Origin: Reticulitermes speratus
Taxonomy: Eukaryota > Arthropoda > Insecta > Blattodea > Rhinotermitidae
Assembly: GCA_021186555.1 (NCBI GenBank)
Contig: JAJKFL010000026.1
Span: 8,515,709-8,579,708, forward strand
Length of the DNA: 64,000 nt
Direction: 5' to 3'
Position 1 is the first letter of the stretch. Each line of letters starts with the position of its first letter. The notes beneath the pieces were generated by a model. That model was not told where the DNA came from and did not search any database. It saw nothing but the letters and a program-made list of their open reading frames with translations. This document shows, in pieces, positions 33,159-43,545 of this stretch. The translations under genes and the position numbers were made by a program.

Positions 33159-34092
33159 TATCGTACACTGCCGTACAGGTGTTCACGGTACTCCATTATC
33201 ATACACTGCCGTACAGGTGTTCACGGTACTCCATTATCGTACACTGCCGTACAGGTGTTTACGTACTCCATTATCATACACTGCCGTACAGGTGTTCACG
33301 GTACTCCATTATCGTACACTGCCGTACAGGTGTTCACGGTACTCCATTATCGTACACTTCCGTACAGGTGTTCACGGTACTCCATTATCGTACACTGCCG
33401 TACAGGTGTTCACGGTACTCCATTATCGTACACTGCCGTACAGGTGTTCACGGTACTCCATTATCGTACACTGCCGTACAGGTGTTCACGGTACTCCATT
33501 ATCGTACACTGCCGTACAGGTGTTCACGGTACTCCATTATCGTACACTGCCGTACAGATGTTCACGGTACTCCATTATCGTACACTGCCGTACAGGTTTT
33601 CACGGTACTCCATTATCGTACACTGCCGTACAGGTTTTCCACTCGACCGTACAGGTTTCACGTACTCCATTATCGTACACTGCCGTACAGGTGTTCACGG
33701 TACTCCATTATCGTACACTGCCGTACAGGTGTTCACGGTACTCCATTATCGTACACTGCCGTACAGGTGTTCACGGTACTCCATTATCGTACACTGCCGT
33801 ACAGGTGTTCACGGTACTCCATTATCGTACACTGCCGTACAGGTTTTCACGGTACTCCATTATCGTACACTGCCGTACAGGTTTTCACGGTACTCCATTA
33901 TCGTACACTGCCGTACAGGTGTTCACGGTACTCCATTATCGTACACTGCCGTACAGGTGTTCACGGTACTCCATTATCGTACACTGCCGTACAGATCTAT
34001 CACAGGTACTGCATATTATCGTACACTGCCGTACAGGTTTTTACGGTACTCCATTATCGTACACTGCCGTACAGGTGTTCACGGTACTCCAT
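33159..34092 (+). repeat. 38-bp minisatellite, about 24 units, open in all three forward frames
   Basis: The unit is about TCGTACACTGCCGTACAGGT plus GTTCACGGTACTCCATTA. Because 38 is not a multiple of three, each frame cycles through all phases every 114 bp, and none contains a stop for about 900 bp. The apparent proteins (325-377 codons, Tyr/Arg/His/Thr-rich) are therefore most likely artefacts. Variants are few (TTCCG, GATGTTC, GTTTTCAC, one disrupted unit near 33632-33662). Confidence 0.95.
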
Positions 34093-34229
34093 CACATACA
34101 GACGCTGCCCTAATTTACAGTGTGACAGTTCTGTCCGCTACACATACTCACTACACGGAGAATTTACATCAGTTCTACATATGCAAGAGACCAGATATAT
34201 TGTTAAGTGTTTTATGCAACAATTGAAGT

Positions 34230-34272
34230 ACTCCCTGATGATGGACCAGTAAGGTCCGAAACACGTAGGAGT
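34230..34272 (+). ncRNA. Hammerhead-like ribozyme motif, best preserved
   Basis: Stem I is ACUCC (34230-34234) with GGAGU (34268-34272). The core is CUGAUGA (34235-34241). Helix II is GGACC/GGUCC with loop AGUAA. GAAA is at 34258-34261, then CACG, with UA at 34266-34267 as the expected cleavage position. One extra U (34242) separates the core from helix II, as in the other copies here. Stem III is very short, so such ribozymes would be expected to act as dimers. The motif follows the 38-bp array. Confidence 0.7.
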
Positions 34273-34458
34273 TTAGTGTTTTAAATATATTATTGTGAAC
34301 ATATGACAGTTGTATGCATTTGTTTGTTAATAACAAAAGAAAAATTGTAGTTTTCTGGTAGCTAGGTAACAAAGTTCACCAGAATTCTTGTTATTAGGAA
34401 ACCTTCGGGATGAAATCCCAAAAGAAGGAGGCTTTGGCCCACCCCGGGCTGTAACGCC

Positions 34459-34498
34459 ATGGAAGAAGAAGAAGAAGATGAAGAAGAAGAAGAAGGGT
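34459..34498 (+). repeat. (GAA)n microsatellite, interrupted
   Basis: About 12 GAA units with one GAT interruption. Confidence 0.9.
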
Positions 34499-34757
34499 AC
34501 AAGAAGGCAGTAATATATTCCCCACAATATATAAGTTCACCTCGGATCTTGAGCAGTAAAAGCACACAGGCCAATAGGACTGGCACTGTGTGTGCGCGTG
34601 TCGCGGTGTAATTAATGCGCAGTAAGGACTGAGACACGTTACCTTGAGGATCTGCGCCAATATGTCTCAATCAGCCTGCGGCTGGTTGCGCGTGGGTGGG
34701 CCTAGCGATCAATATGCGCGGTGTGGCCTACCCGCGGTTACTCAACACAGCTCAGAT

Positions 34758-35060
34758 CCGGTCCGCTCACGGTCAGGGACAGTATTGTTAGCATCTCACG
34801 GTCCGCTCACAGCACGCTCACGGTCCGCTCACAGCCCGCTCACGGTCCGCTCACAGCCCGCTCACGGTCCGCTCACAGCCCGCTCACGGTCCGCTCACAG
34901 CCCGCTCACGGTCCGCTCACGATACGCTCCCGGTCCACTCACAGTCCACTCACGGTCAGGGACAGTATTCTTAGCATCTCACACCCCGCTCACGGTACGA
35001 TCACGGTACGCTCACGGTCCGCTCATAGTACGCTCACGGTCAGGGACGGTATTCTTAGCA
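34758..35060 (+). repeat. 11-bp minisatellite with an interspersed block
   Basis: Units of CCGCTCACGGT and CCGCTCACAGC alternate. A longer block, GGTCAGGGACAGTATT-TTAGCAT, recurs at about 34770, 34954 and 35037, giving a higher-order pattern. Confidence 0.9.
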
Positions 35061-35261
35061 TGTATGTAATGCATCTGTTCGTGATGGTACCGTGCCGTGT
35101 ACGTGATCACTACTGTGGGCACTCCTAGTGAAACGGCGAAGAACATTCGACCGGCTCGTGACTGAAATGCGATGAGACTGTTCCTGTACTCCGAATCGCG
35201 CTGTATTCGGACAGGCCACCATCCTTGCTGACCTTCACCATAGTTTTCGTCTCAGTTTGCG

Positions 35262-35970
35262 TTTATTGGGCTGGCGACCGAGGTATCAGGCCTCGTATCC
35301 CGGCAGGGACATGAGATTATCTTTTCCAAAGTCCAAACCGGCTGGGGGCCCAAGCAGCAATTTTGGTCAATCGGTAACGCGCTTTATTCCCCACGAGGAC
35401 CTGGGACCTGGAACTCAAACTGACCACTCACCTCCATCTAATGCCGTGGTTAAGAATGAATGGAGCCGTGCCTTCATTTCCCCAAATACCTCTGTCCGCA
35501 GAGGTTACCAACCTCAGGTCGCGACCCAAATCAGGGTCGCGGGGGGTCTGACTTAGGGTCGCGAGTTGGTTTTGTGGATAACTCAAGAATTATAAAAAAA
35601 AAATCAAAATTTGTATCTAAATTCAAGCAGAATGATCGAGAAAATGTAATTATTGAATCTGTGTTTATTAATTTTAAACGCACTGGAGAAGTTACATTTT
35701 AAACAACTAATGAACACACTGTTATTGTGCGGTACAGCGCAGTTGTGCTTAAAGCCACAGCACTTCTGATGTTCATTGCACGTTGCAGCAATATTGAGGT
35801 GGGGAGTCAGTTCGACTGTACTGAATATACTGCAGTAAATATCACTGACTATTGCCGTTTACATGGTAGGTCGTGGGTCACATACCGTTTGCTACTTTAG
35901 GGTCACACACTTAAAAGGTTGGGAACCGCTGCTCTGTGATATTCGTAGGGACAACTTTACATTTTTATTC
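35262..35970 (+). mobile_element. SINE family A copy split by a hAT-like element
   Basis: The head and body lie at 35262-35497 (GGCTGGGGGCCCAAGCAGC, AAGAATGAATGGAGC). The end lies at 35932-35970 (AGGGACAACTTTACATTT). The insertion at 35498-35931 separates them. Confidence 0.8.
35498..35931. mobile_element. Non-autonomous hAT-like element
   Basis: The ends are CAGAGGTTACCAACC and the reverse complement of GGTTGGGAACCGCTG, matching at 13 of 15 positions. Flanking 8-bp direct repeats CTCTGTCC (35490-35497) and CTCTGTGA (35932-35939) match at 6 of 8. This fits the 8-bp duplication of hAT elements. It includes GTCGCGACCC and GGTCGCGG near the left end and no transposase. Confidence 0.7.
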
Positions 35971-36169
35971 GCATTTATTTCATTATATTTTTATGGGATT
36001 GTCGTGACTAATAAAATGGGAAAGATGTGGAAGGAAATGATTGTAGTTTGCTTTAAGGTATAGTGCCGGAAAAAAAATCCAGAGGGAACTGAGGGAAACC
36101 AAAGTTGCGAAAAGTTTCGGTTAGGACCTCAGGTCTCCGCGCCGAGAAGCGTGGACTAGATGTGGACAA

Positions 36170-36335
36170 AATCCGTCTGGCCTATAATAGGGTACGTTTA
36201 AGGCGGTCGAGGCGTGGTGCTGACCACCGACACCATTCTAGCGCCGAGCTTGCGAATGGGTTAGAGCTATAGCTTCACCTCCCCTGTGTGCCTGCATAGC
36301 ATATCATGGGGTGACCTTTACCTTTATGATAGGGC
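36170..36335 (+). mobile_element. SINE family A 3' half
   Basis: AAGGCGGTCGAGGCGTGGTG, GCGCCGAGCTTGCGAATGG, TAGAGCTATAGCTTCACC, TGACCTTTACCTTTATG. Confidence 0.65.
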
Positions 36336-36429
36336 ACAATGTCGGGAAGGTGTTATGACGGAGAACTTCTGACATATATGAGGGACTGTCAGAGGCTGGA
36401 AGGAATCTGAGATATTTGTACAGCAGTGG

Positions 36430-36590
36430 CGATGAAGATTCAAATCTTCTTGGATGTCTAGTTGGACTGCTACAGTTTAAGATTGTGGCAATACGCTCTT
36501 TCGAAACGTCGGTGGCTCTTTACCATTCGACACGACGCAATATCCTTAAAGACTTGAATCTTCAAGAAATAATCTGTTGCATGTAGTGAG
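36430..36590 (+). repeat. Fold-back family 3 half-copy
   Basis: GGCAATACGCTCTTTCGAAAC then GTCGGTGGC, ACCATTCGACACGACGCAA and AAAGACTTGAATCTT. Related copies lie at 16375, 43437, 52985 and 56530. The CUGANGA core is lost here. Confidence 0.5.
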
Positions 36591-37400
36591 TGATTTTTGT
36601 CCTTGAAGTGAAGAATTGTGGGAAGGAAGCGAAATCCCTTTACAGATTCGAACACACGTCTAACCACGAGTCTTACAAAATTAACTTCAGTACTGCTGTT
36701 ACACTATTGCAATGGAGCAGAGAGGACCAGCTCGGGATTTTGCATGTCAGTTATTATCTCTGCCCTGTGATGGCATAATTAAGTCAAACTTCCCCTCTGA
36801 GTCTACAGCAGCTCCTAAGGGGCTATCGCCCTTCAATTTTGTAGTCCTACTTGCTCAAAATAATGATACGTTTTATACACAATTGAAAGTTAAATGTATG
36901 CCTGTACCTCAGTTTCATAACTGTAGGATTCTTATGGATGTATCGTACGGTATTTAACGACGTCGTATACGTACCTTAGGTTTGTCTCGTTATCAGACTT
37001 GACAGCATGATCCGGTAGAATAGAATTTAAAATATAAAGCAGAATGTATTGGTCTAATTTAAGGCACTACCCCAGAATTTGATTAACTGACTTTGGAAAA
37101 AAACCACGAAAATTTTTAAATTATACGGTGTCAGCCGAAATTCGAACCCAATATCAATAAAATTCAGGTACAGCCAATTCTTGCTGTCATCTGTGTGTTG
37201 GATATTGCAGGATAGACATTATGCTTGTAACTGTATTTACAGGAGGCAGAATGGCATTTAAAATGAACATATCTATTTTCATACTAAGCAGATGGTTGGT
37301 AACTGTTGACCACTGTAACCACTTTACACGACATAACATCCGAGAACATTTGAGTGCTTATAAACACCGCTGGAGAACCTCAAATCTCTCCAACTGTGCG
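36591..37400. other. No gene recognised
   Basis: Short frames only. None resembles a known protein strongly enough to call. Confidence 0.4.
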
Positions 37401-37475
37401 CTATTACTGCTACTGCTACTACTACTACTAATACTACTACTACTGCTGCTAATATACTATTACTGCTATTATTAG
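37401..37475 (+). repeat. (CTA/CTG)n trinucleotide repeat
   Basis: About 24 imperfect CTA, CTG and ATA triplets. Confidence 0.9.
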
Positions 37476-37631
37476 TACTAGGCGATTTTTAAATGTAATT
37501 GTCTAATTTTCTGGTCTCTGAGAAACATAACATGAGCTCACGATACAGCGTTATTTAAGCACCAACACTGTTGGTTTGTTCCGTTCTTTGTAATCACCTT
37601 AACAAGTCTGTTAGTTAACCCTATAACTTGC

Positions 37632-37890
37632 GATGAAGGCACAGAGAGGGGAGTAGAAGTATCACTCTGTTCTTCTTGTAACCTTGACGCAAGATAGGGG
37701 TGGGTGGTTAACGCCACGCCCCGGCCGTTTTACCCCCCGGCAATTACTCGGTACCGATTGTATTGGAGGCTGGGTTGGCACCAGGACCGGTCTGAACGGG
37801 CGCTAAAAATCTCGCCTCCACCGGGATTCGATCCCCGGACCGTCAAGCCCATAGCGAGTCTGTTAGTAATTCATACTATACTGGTATACC
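37632..37890 (-). mobile_element. SINE family A copy
   Basis: In plus view: CACGCCCCGGCCGTTTTACCC, TTGGAGGCTGGGTTGGC, ACCGGGATTCGATCCCCGG (reversed B box). The head is at the right end. Confidence 0.85.
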
Positions 37891-38889
37891 GTCGGATGAT
37901 AGGATGACGATGAATAATGAATTGGTCATTTTGTGGATGGGTCTGTCGTGCCCTAATTTAATGTAACATCACTTGCTTGGACGTACTGAGAAAAACCGCG
38001 ACACCACTTAGGATGATTTGAGTTATGGCTGAGATTAGAACCCAGTCCCTCTCTACAACAAGTCGTAGACCTACCAAGCACTAACCAATGAAATGTGAAG
38101 CTGGCGAACGTTTTATGTATTATAAATTACCGATGTCTTACACACATAGCTTATCCTGTTTCGTCAAATAATTACCCTTATGCATATAGAAGTTTTATGA
38201 CTCTATTTCCACCACCACGTTTTATAACATGACGTCCTGAAATATGGATCTTTTTTTTTTTAAGTTTATTCATGACTTTGTCATAACGATACGAAGGTTA
38301 TCACATATAAATGACCTTAGCCATTTGTGCTTGTGTTTTTGATGTTAATCTGTGAGACACGGAGCTAGTAACTTTGTATAACAGACTTCATCAACTTCTC
38401 ATTCTTTGTTTTTATTCGCCTTTATAATTGTTTTTGCTCCCCTTTTGCGCTTCGTCATTCAATCATCAGTTATGACGGAGCGACACAAGCATTAAGTTTT
38501 AAGTTTTTCGGACGTCACATTAAACATCTTCAAGTAAGCACTTCAGTGCATCACGGTTCTATTTCCATTCGTCTAAATGTGTTTCTCTGCAGTGTCTAGA
38601 AACCCCCAGACTCTGGATAAGCACTTAGGCTGCTGGCACGCTGACCTATTCGCGTACTCCATCATACTGGATGAGTCGAGTCGAGTGAAGCTGAGGGTCT
38701 CGCGTCAGTTGAACTCGTTTCGAGTTGACTGGACTCAGTTCGGCTAATGTGTTAAGCGGTCTTCGACGGTATCGCACTCATGAACACGCTGTATAGCACC
38801 GGTTCTCAGCTGGGAGTACAGGAATCCACAACGGATACATCTAACATCATGAATGGGTAAAAAAGGTGAAGTTGTCTATTCACCTACCA

Positions 38890-39010
38890 TGAACGCGTAT
38901 AGGGGGAATGGAGGTATATCTCCATACGTTTTTAACATCGGAACTTGGAGGATGCGAGTAGTCAACTTTAAGCCTCGGCCTCTTTTTGCCCCGGGGGAAG
39001 GTCCCCCCAT
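38890..39010 (-). mobile_element. SINE family A 3' fragment
   Basis: In plus view: GGGGGAATGGAGGTATATCTC, TTTTTAACATCGGAACTTGG, AAGCCTCGGCCTC. The tRNA-like half is absent. Confidence 0.65.
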
Positions 39011-39707
39011 TAGCGATTAATACAGGCTTATAAGGGGTAAATGGAAGTCATTTAATACATTGTAAAAGACAGGTCAAGAAGGTGTACACAATTTTACATC
39101 TTGTTTAGTATGCTGGGAATATTTAGAAGTTGTTTATGCCTAAAACAGTCCTTGTACATCTAGTTTATAATTCACGACAACACGTAATATGACATATGAC
39201 ATAAGCCACAGTTGAAAAAGGGGGTATGTGGATTCTGACTCCGAAACCAAGGGGGTCAAAGATCAGATACTATTTAGAAACGCTTCTGTATAGGGAAATA
39301 AATGTAGTCATGCAAAAAAAAAAAACAATTATGCCCTGACCCAGAGAGACTGAGAAAAGGACGAGGAGCCTGAAGCAGGAAGACAGGTCTCACATTTATG
39401 TCACAGGTACTTAACAGGTGAAAGTGAATTATACTACAATCTGTCGTATTGGTTCCTACTTGTTCCTACATTTCGGAATGGTTTTAAAGACACTGGCTTG
39501 CTGTGTGGGGGGCTTCTTGGAGCAGTCGGTCTAAAGGCGGACCGGCCATGTGGTTAATGTTGGCCACTTGTGATGACATCTTGAGAATCTCAACCATTCT
39601 GTTACATACTTCAAACTAGGGGTGTCCAAGCTGTGTTATCCGATCGATTCTACGTAAAACGTTTGTTGCCAGGCTGCATGAAATATCGGATTTCTTAAAG
39701 AAACGGC

Positions 39708-40023
39708 GCTTAAATAGTAAGGTAAAGGTAAAGGTAAATTTCTGCCTAGAACGGGCCATGAAGGCCCAGAGGTGGAGTAGAGTTATAACTCTACTCTTTC
39801 TTTAACCCTGGCACTAGATGAGGGTGGGTGGTCAACTCCACGCCCCGGCCGCTTTACCCCCAGGAAAGAGACACGGTACTCGTTGTATAGGAGGCTGGGT
39901 AGGCCCCAGGGCCGGTCTGGACGGGTGCGGAAAATTTTGCCCCCACCGGGATTCGATCCCCGGACCGTCCAGCTCGTAGCGAGTCGCTATACCGACTGAG
40001 CTATCCCAGCCGGCTTAAATAGT
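39708..40023 (-). mobile_element. SINE family A, full-length young copy with 11-bp target duplication
   Basis: GCTTAAATAGT flanks the element at 39708-39718 and 40013-40023. The element (39719-40012) starts in plus view with the tail (GGTAAA)n. It ends with the tRNA-like head: reversed B box GGGATTCGATCCCC and A box CGACTGAGCTATCCC. It defines the family limits at about 294 bp. The tail type and duplication indicate LINE-driven retrotransposition. Confidence 0.92.
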
Positions 40024-40157
40024 GGAATTTATAATTTCGCACACTTTTTATGAACTTTTACGTAAGACTTTAAGGTATGAAATGTAGTTAAGTGATTTTT
40101 AAAAACGTACGTAACTTCTACTACACAAAATCAGCCTACTACCCAACGAACTAAATA

Positions 40158-40505
40158 AGTAAGTACGTAACTAACTAACTAACTAACTAACTAACTCCGT
40201 GGAGCATAGCCCTTCTTGGTAAGCTAATATTTCGTCACGTAGTCAAGAAATTTCATTTACGGAACATGAAGCTTCATTAACGCGACAGCAAGAGCCCGTC
40301 ACTTGTCCCTATCCAATCCAATACCTCGCAACCGATTTCTTAAAAATCCGTTCTAATATTATATTTCCATCTATGCCTAGATCTTCCAAGTGGTCTCTTC
40401 CCTTCTGATGTCTCCACCATAACCCTGTATGTAACTGTCCTCTCTCGCACACGTGCCACATACTCCTCCCATCTCATTCTTCTCGATTTGATTACCCGAA
40501 TAATA
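40158..40505 (-). pseudogene. 3' end of LINE family A with (GTTA)n tail
   Basis: In plus view, a TAACTAACTAACTAACTAAC tail leads into the 3' untranslated region. On the minus strand the coding part reads MRWEEYVA-like, then ARVREDSYIQGYGGDIRRE. Family copies elsewhere have H-ARM and PEGKRPLGRP-like text here. Frameshifted. Confidence 0.7.
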
Positions 40506-40507
40506 CA

Positions 40508-40792
40508 GAATTAGCCTAATGGCCCCAAACCAAGGGGATCGTGGTTCAATTCCTGGCAGACGCAAACATTATTCTCTTCTTCAAATCGTCCAGCTGTCCT
40601 TTGGAAGCTACCCAGTCTCATATTCAAAGAAGTCCAAGCGCTCTTTTTCCAAGGGTAAAGCGGAAGGGGCTTGAAGCTGAACACTCATATACATTCAATG
40701 TCGAGGTTAAGAATGAGTGTAGTTATACCTCCAGTCCCCCATATGTCTTCATGGCGTGCACAGGGACAAATTTACCTTACTTTGATAAGACG
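40508..40792 (+). mobile_element. SINE family A copy
   Basis: TTAGCCTAATGGCCCCAAACC (head), GTGGTTCAATTCCTGGC (B box), AAGCGGAAGGGGCTTGAAGC, AAGAATGAGTGTAGTTATAC, GCGTGCACAGGGACAAATT. Confidence 0.75.
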
Positions 40793-40854
40793 TAACTTGT
40801 TTCCAGTTATATTGTATTGAGGAGGAAAACCACGAATATTTGAGACAGACTGTA

Positions 40855-40925
40855 CCCTGGTCGAGATTCGAAGCTGGCACCTGCCGAGTATAAGTCGGAT
40901 GCCTTAGTGATGCAGGCAACTTGCT
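40855..40925 (-). mobile_element. tRNA-like SINE head fragment
   Basis: CGAGATTCGAAGCTGGCACC in plus view resembles a reversed B box, similar to the fragment at 9285-9400. Confidence 0.35.
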
Positions 40926-41012
40926 ATAACCTATTTAAAGATAATTCTTTAGTCTTAATACGCCTCGTTCATTCTCTTGACATCTAATGCTCGGATCCAT
41001 GTATAAACACGA

Positions 41013-41700
41013 ATATGCCTGTGTTTACCACTCAGTTGACTTATTATAATAGCGTTTGATATGCCTGTGGTTACCACTCAGTTGACTTATTATAATAGCG
41101 TTTGATATGCCTGTGGTTACCACTCAGTTGACTATATTATAATAGCGTTTGATATGCCTGTGGTTACCACTCAGTTGTCTTATTATAATAGCGTTTGATA
41201 TGCCTGTGGTTACCACTCAGTTGTCTTATTATAATAGCGTTTGATATGCCTGTGGTTACCACTCAGTTGACTTATTATAATAGCGTTTGATATGCCTGTG
41301 GTTACCACTCAGTTGACTTATTATAATAGCGTTTGATATGCCTGTGGTTACCACTCAGTTGTCTTATTATAATAGCGTTTGATATGCCTGTGGTTACCAC
41401 TCAGTTGTCTTATTATAATAGCGTTTGATATGCCTGTGGTTACCACTCAGTTGACTTATTATAATAGCGTTTGATATGCCTGTGGTTACCACTCAGTTGT
41501 CTTATTATAATAGCGTTTGATATGCCTGTGGTTACCACTCAGTTGTCTTATTATAATAGCGTTTGATATGCCTGTGGTTACCACTCAGTTGACTTATTAT
41601 AATAGCGTTTGATATGCCTGTGGTTACCACTCAGTTGACTTATTATAATAGCGTTTGATATGCCTGTGGTTACCATTCAGTTGACTTTCAATAGCGTTTG
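41013..41700 (+). repeat. 46-bp minisatellite, about 15 units with A/T variant alternation
   Basis: Unit: GATATGCCTGTGGTTACCAC, TCAGTTGWCTTATTATAATA, GCGTTT. The W position reads A, A, A, T, T, A, A, T, T, A, T, T, A, A, A along the array, which implies that pairs of units were duplicated together. The copies are otherwise nearly identical. Confidence 0.95.
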
Positions 41701-41879
41701 CTTATGGCATGGCCATAATGGTATGTTGTTTATAGTTCTACACGGGTGTTGAAAGACACACGGTTGTCTTTGTGGCATTTAGCAAACTGGTTCTACTCCC
41801 AGCGGACATGATCTTTTAGAAGGTAAAACATAAAATATAAAATAGAACAAAAAAAAACAAAATTAAAAATTTCTACGAA

Positions 41880-42078
41880 AATAGCCATGAAGCGTGAGAA
41901 GGGGATTGGAGGTAAAACTCCAGTTTTTCATTGCCTGGATATTAGAGTGACATGAGTTTTTAGGTTCATGTTTATTGACTTCGTGTCCATTGCTTGAGAA
42001 ACTATGCGGGGTCCAAAGGTGGTTTAGGCGTGGTGTCGCAGATACAAATCCTGTCTCTGCTGTGAAACAAACGCCGCT
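41880..42078 (-). mobile_element. SINE family A copy, strongly diverged
   Basis: GGGGATTGGAGGTAAAACTCC, GGGGTCCAAAGGTGG and GATACAAATCCTGTCTC in plus view match the order of family A, but many positions differ. Confidence 0.45.
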
Positions 42079-42529
42079 CACCCAGCTCATAATGTTTGGG
42101 GTGAGAGTTTGAGTTTTCTTGCCATATGTTGTGGGATAGAGAAAGTAGAAATATCTGAATTAACAAGACACACAAAGTATTGTATATTTTGGGCAGCCCT
42201 TGCTTATATACTCAAGAATATGAAAGTTACTCATTTCGTCGCCTTTTGTAATGTTGTTTCAAATAGTGTAGTATGTATAATGTCAAAGTGTTTTAGTTTC
42301 TGGGGCGAAGTTGGAATGGCTGTAATCACATTTCGAATATAACTGCCACCGAAGCAGCAACATATATGCAGTTCTGTAAGTAATAAATTTATTGAATTAA
42401 ATTACATATGCAGATTACTTCGTTCTCGATAATCGGTTTAATGTAATTCATATTTTGTTTCTTTGCTTAATCACTGTACACTATTAGTCTGGGAGGTAAA
42501 GTAGCGTAATTTCTGTGGTGAATATGCTA

Positions 42530-42800
42530 CGGGCTGGACAACTGACGTAACGTGGTTCAATTTCGGGCAGGGGCCGGTGACTTTTCTCTTCTCCAGAGCG
42601 CAAAGACGGGTTTCGGAGACCACTCAGCCTCCTACTCAAAGGGTACCGGGACTCTTAACCCCATAGGCAAAGCGGTCGGAGCCTGAATCTAACCACTTAC
42701 TTCCATATAGAGCCGAGTCAAGAATAAGTGGAGCTATACCTCACTTACCCTATATTCCTCAATGGCGTGCACGGAGACAACCTTATCCTTACTCGGTGTT
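42530..42800 (+). mobile_element. SINE family A copy
   Basis: CTACGGGCTGGACAACTGACG, GTGGTTCAATTTCGGGC, ACCACTCAGCCTCCTACTC, AAGCGGTCGGAGCCTG, GTGGAGCTATACCTC, GGCGTGCACGGAGACAAC. Confidence 0.8.
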
Positions 42801-42842
42801 TATACTACGAAAATTTAGACTCTTATTTAAGAGATATGAAAC

Positions 42843-43001
42843 AATATCAGAACACTAATCTTTAGTTTTTCAACCAAAAAATGCACTATATATTTTCGTA
42901 ATTTTTGTTCACTACACCCTACACATGTTTCGGCCGTAACTCGGACTAAAGATTAATGTTAAGATGCACGGTGAACACAACGTCAAATTAATATCAGAAC
43001 A
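42843..43001. mobile_element. Short fold-back family insertion with 12-bp target duplication
   Basis: AATATCAGAACA at 42843-42854 and 42990-43001 flanks 135 bp. The insertion carries AACCAAAAAATGCAC, ACATGTTTCGG (minus-strand CCGAAACATGUGUAGGG) and the end block AAGATGCACGGTGAACACAA. It has the 3' half of the hammerhead-like motif but no CUGANGA. Confidence 0.8.
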
Positions 43002-43436
43002 ATTTATTACAGATTTATTCTTTCAACATAATTTTACAAAGACTTCGCTGATCGGAAATGAAGGCATTAGTAAATTTCGAACAATACGCTCACCAGGGAT
43101 AGGACTATAGTGATACATTGACCTGGGAACAGTCAGGAAAAATGGTTCACTTTAGTGTAGAAAGAAGGAAGGTTATTTTGCACAAGAAAAAGACTTGATA
43201 AATATTACATCACTTTCAGTTGCATATAAGTTGATAATTATAAAGTTTTGAAAGGAAAAGGGATCGTACAAGGTAATACTAGGCTTTAAGCAGCATTTTA
43301 TTCGCGATCCGCCTTTGAAATGATAAAAGTTTGCATTGAAATATCTGAGGAGTTTGGTCTTAATAATCTGTGGTTTTGTGACGTATCGTATTAAACTTAC
43401 CTGCATTGGACAGTTCTAATATTGAATATACTCTGC

Positions 43437-43545
43437 TTGGGATGCTGGACCCTGAATGCAAAAAGCAATACGGTGCTTCTAAACGTCGGTAATTATTTAT
43501 CAATCGACACAGCGTAACATATCAGAAGACTTGAATCTTAAGCAA
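43437..43545 (+). repeat. Fold-back family 3 half-copy
   Basis: GGACCCTGAATGC, GTGCTTCTAAACGTCGGTAA, TCAATCGACACAGCGTAAC, AGAAGACTTGAATCTT. Degraded hammerhead-like layout. Confidence 0.5.

Noticed and set aside
33093..34252. Three overlapping open frames of 325-377 codons
   Set aside because: They are three readings of one 38-bp tandem repeat and carry no domain. The frames stay open because the unit lacks stops in every phase.
34644..35128. Arg/Ser/Thr-rich frames of 135-141 codons
   Set aside because: Chance frames through the 11-bp repeat.
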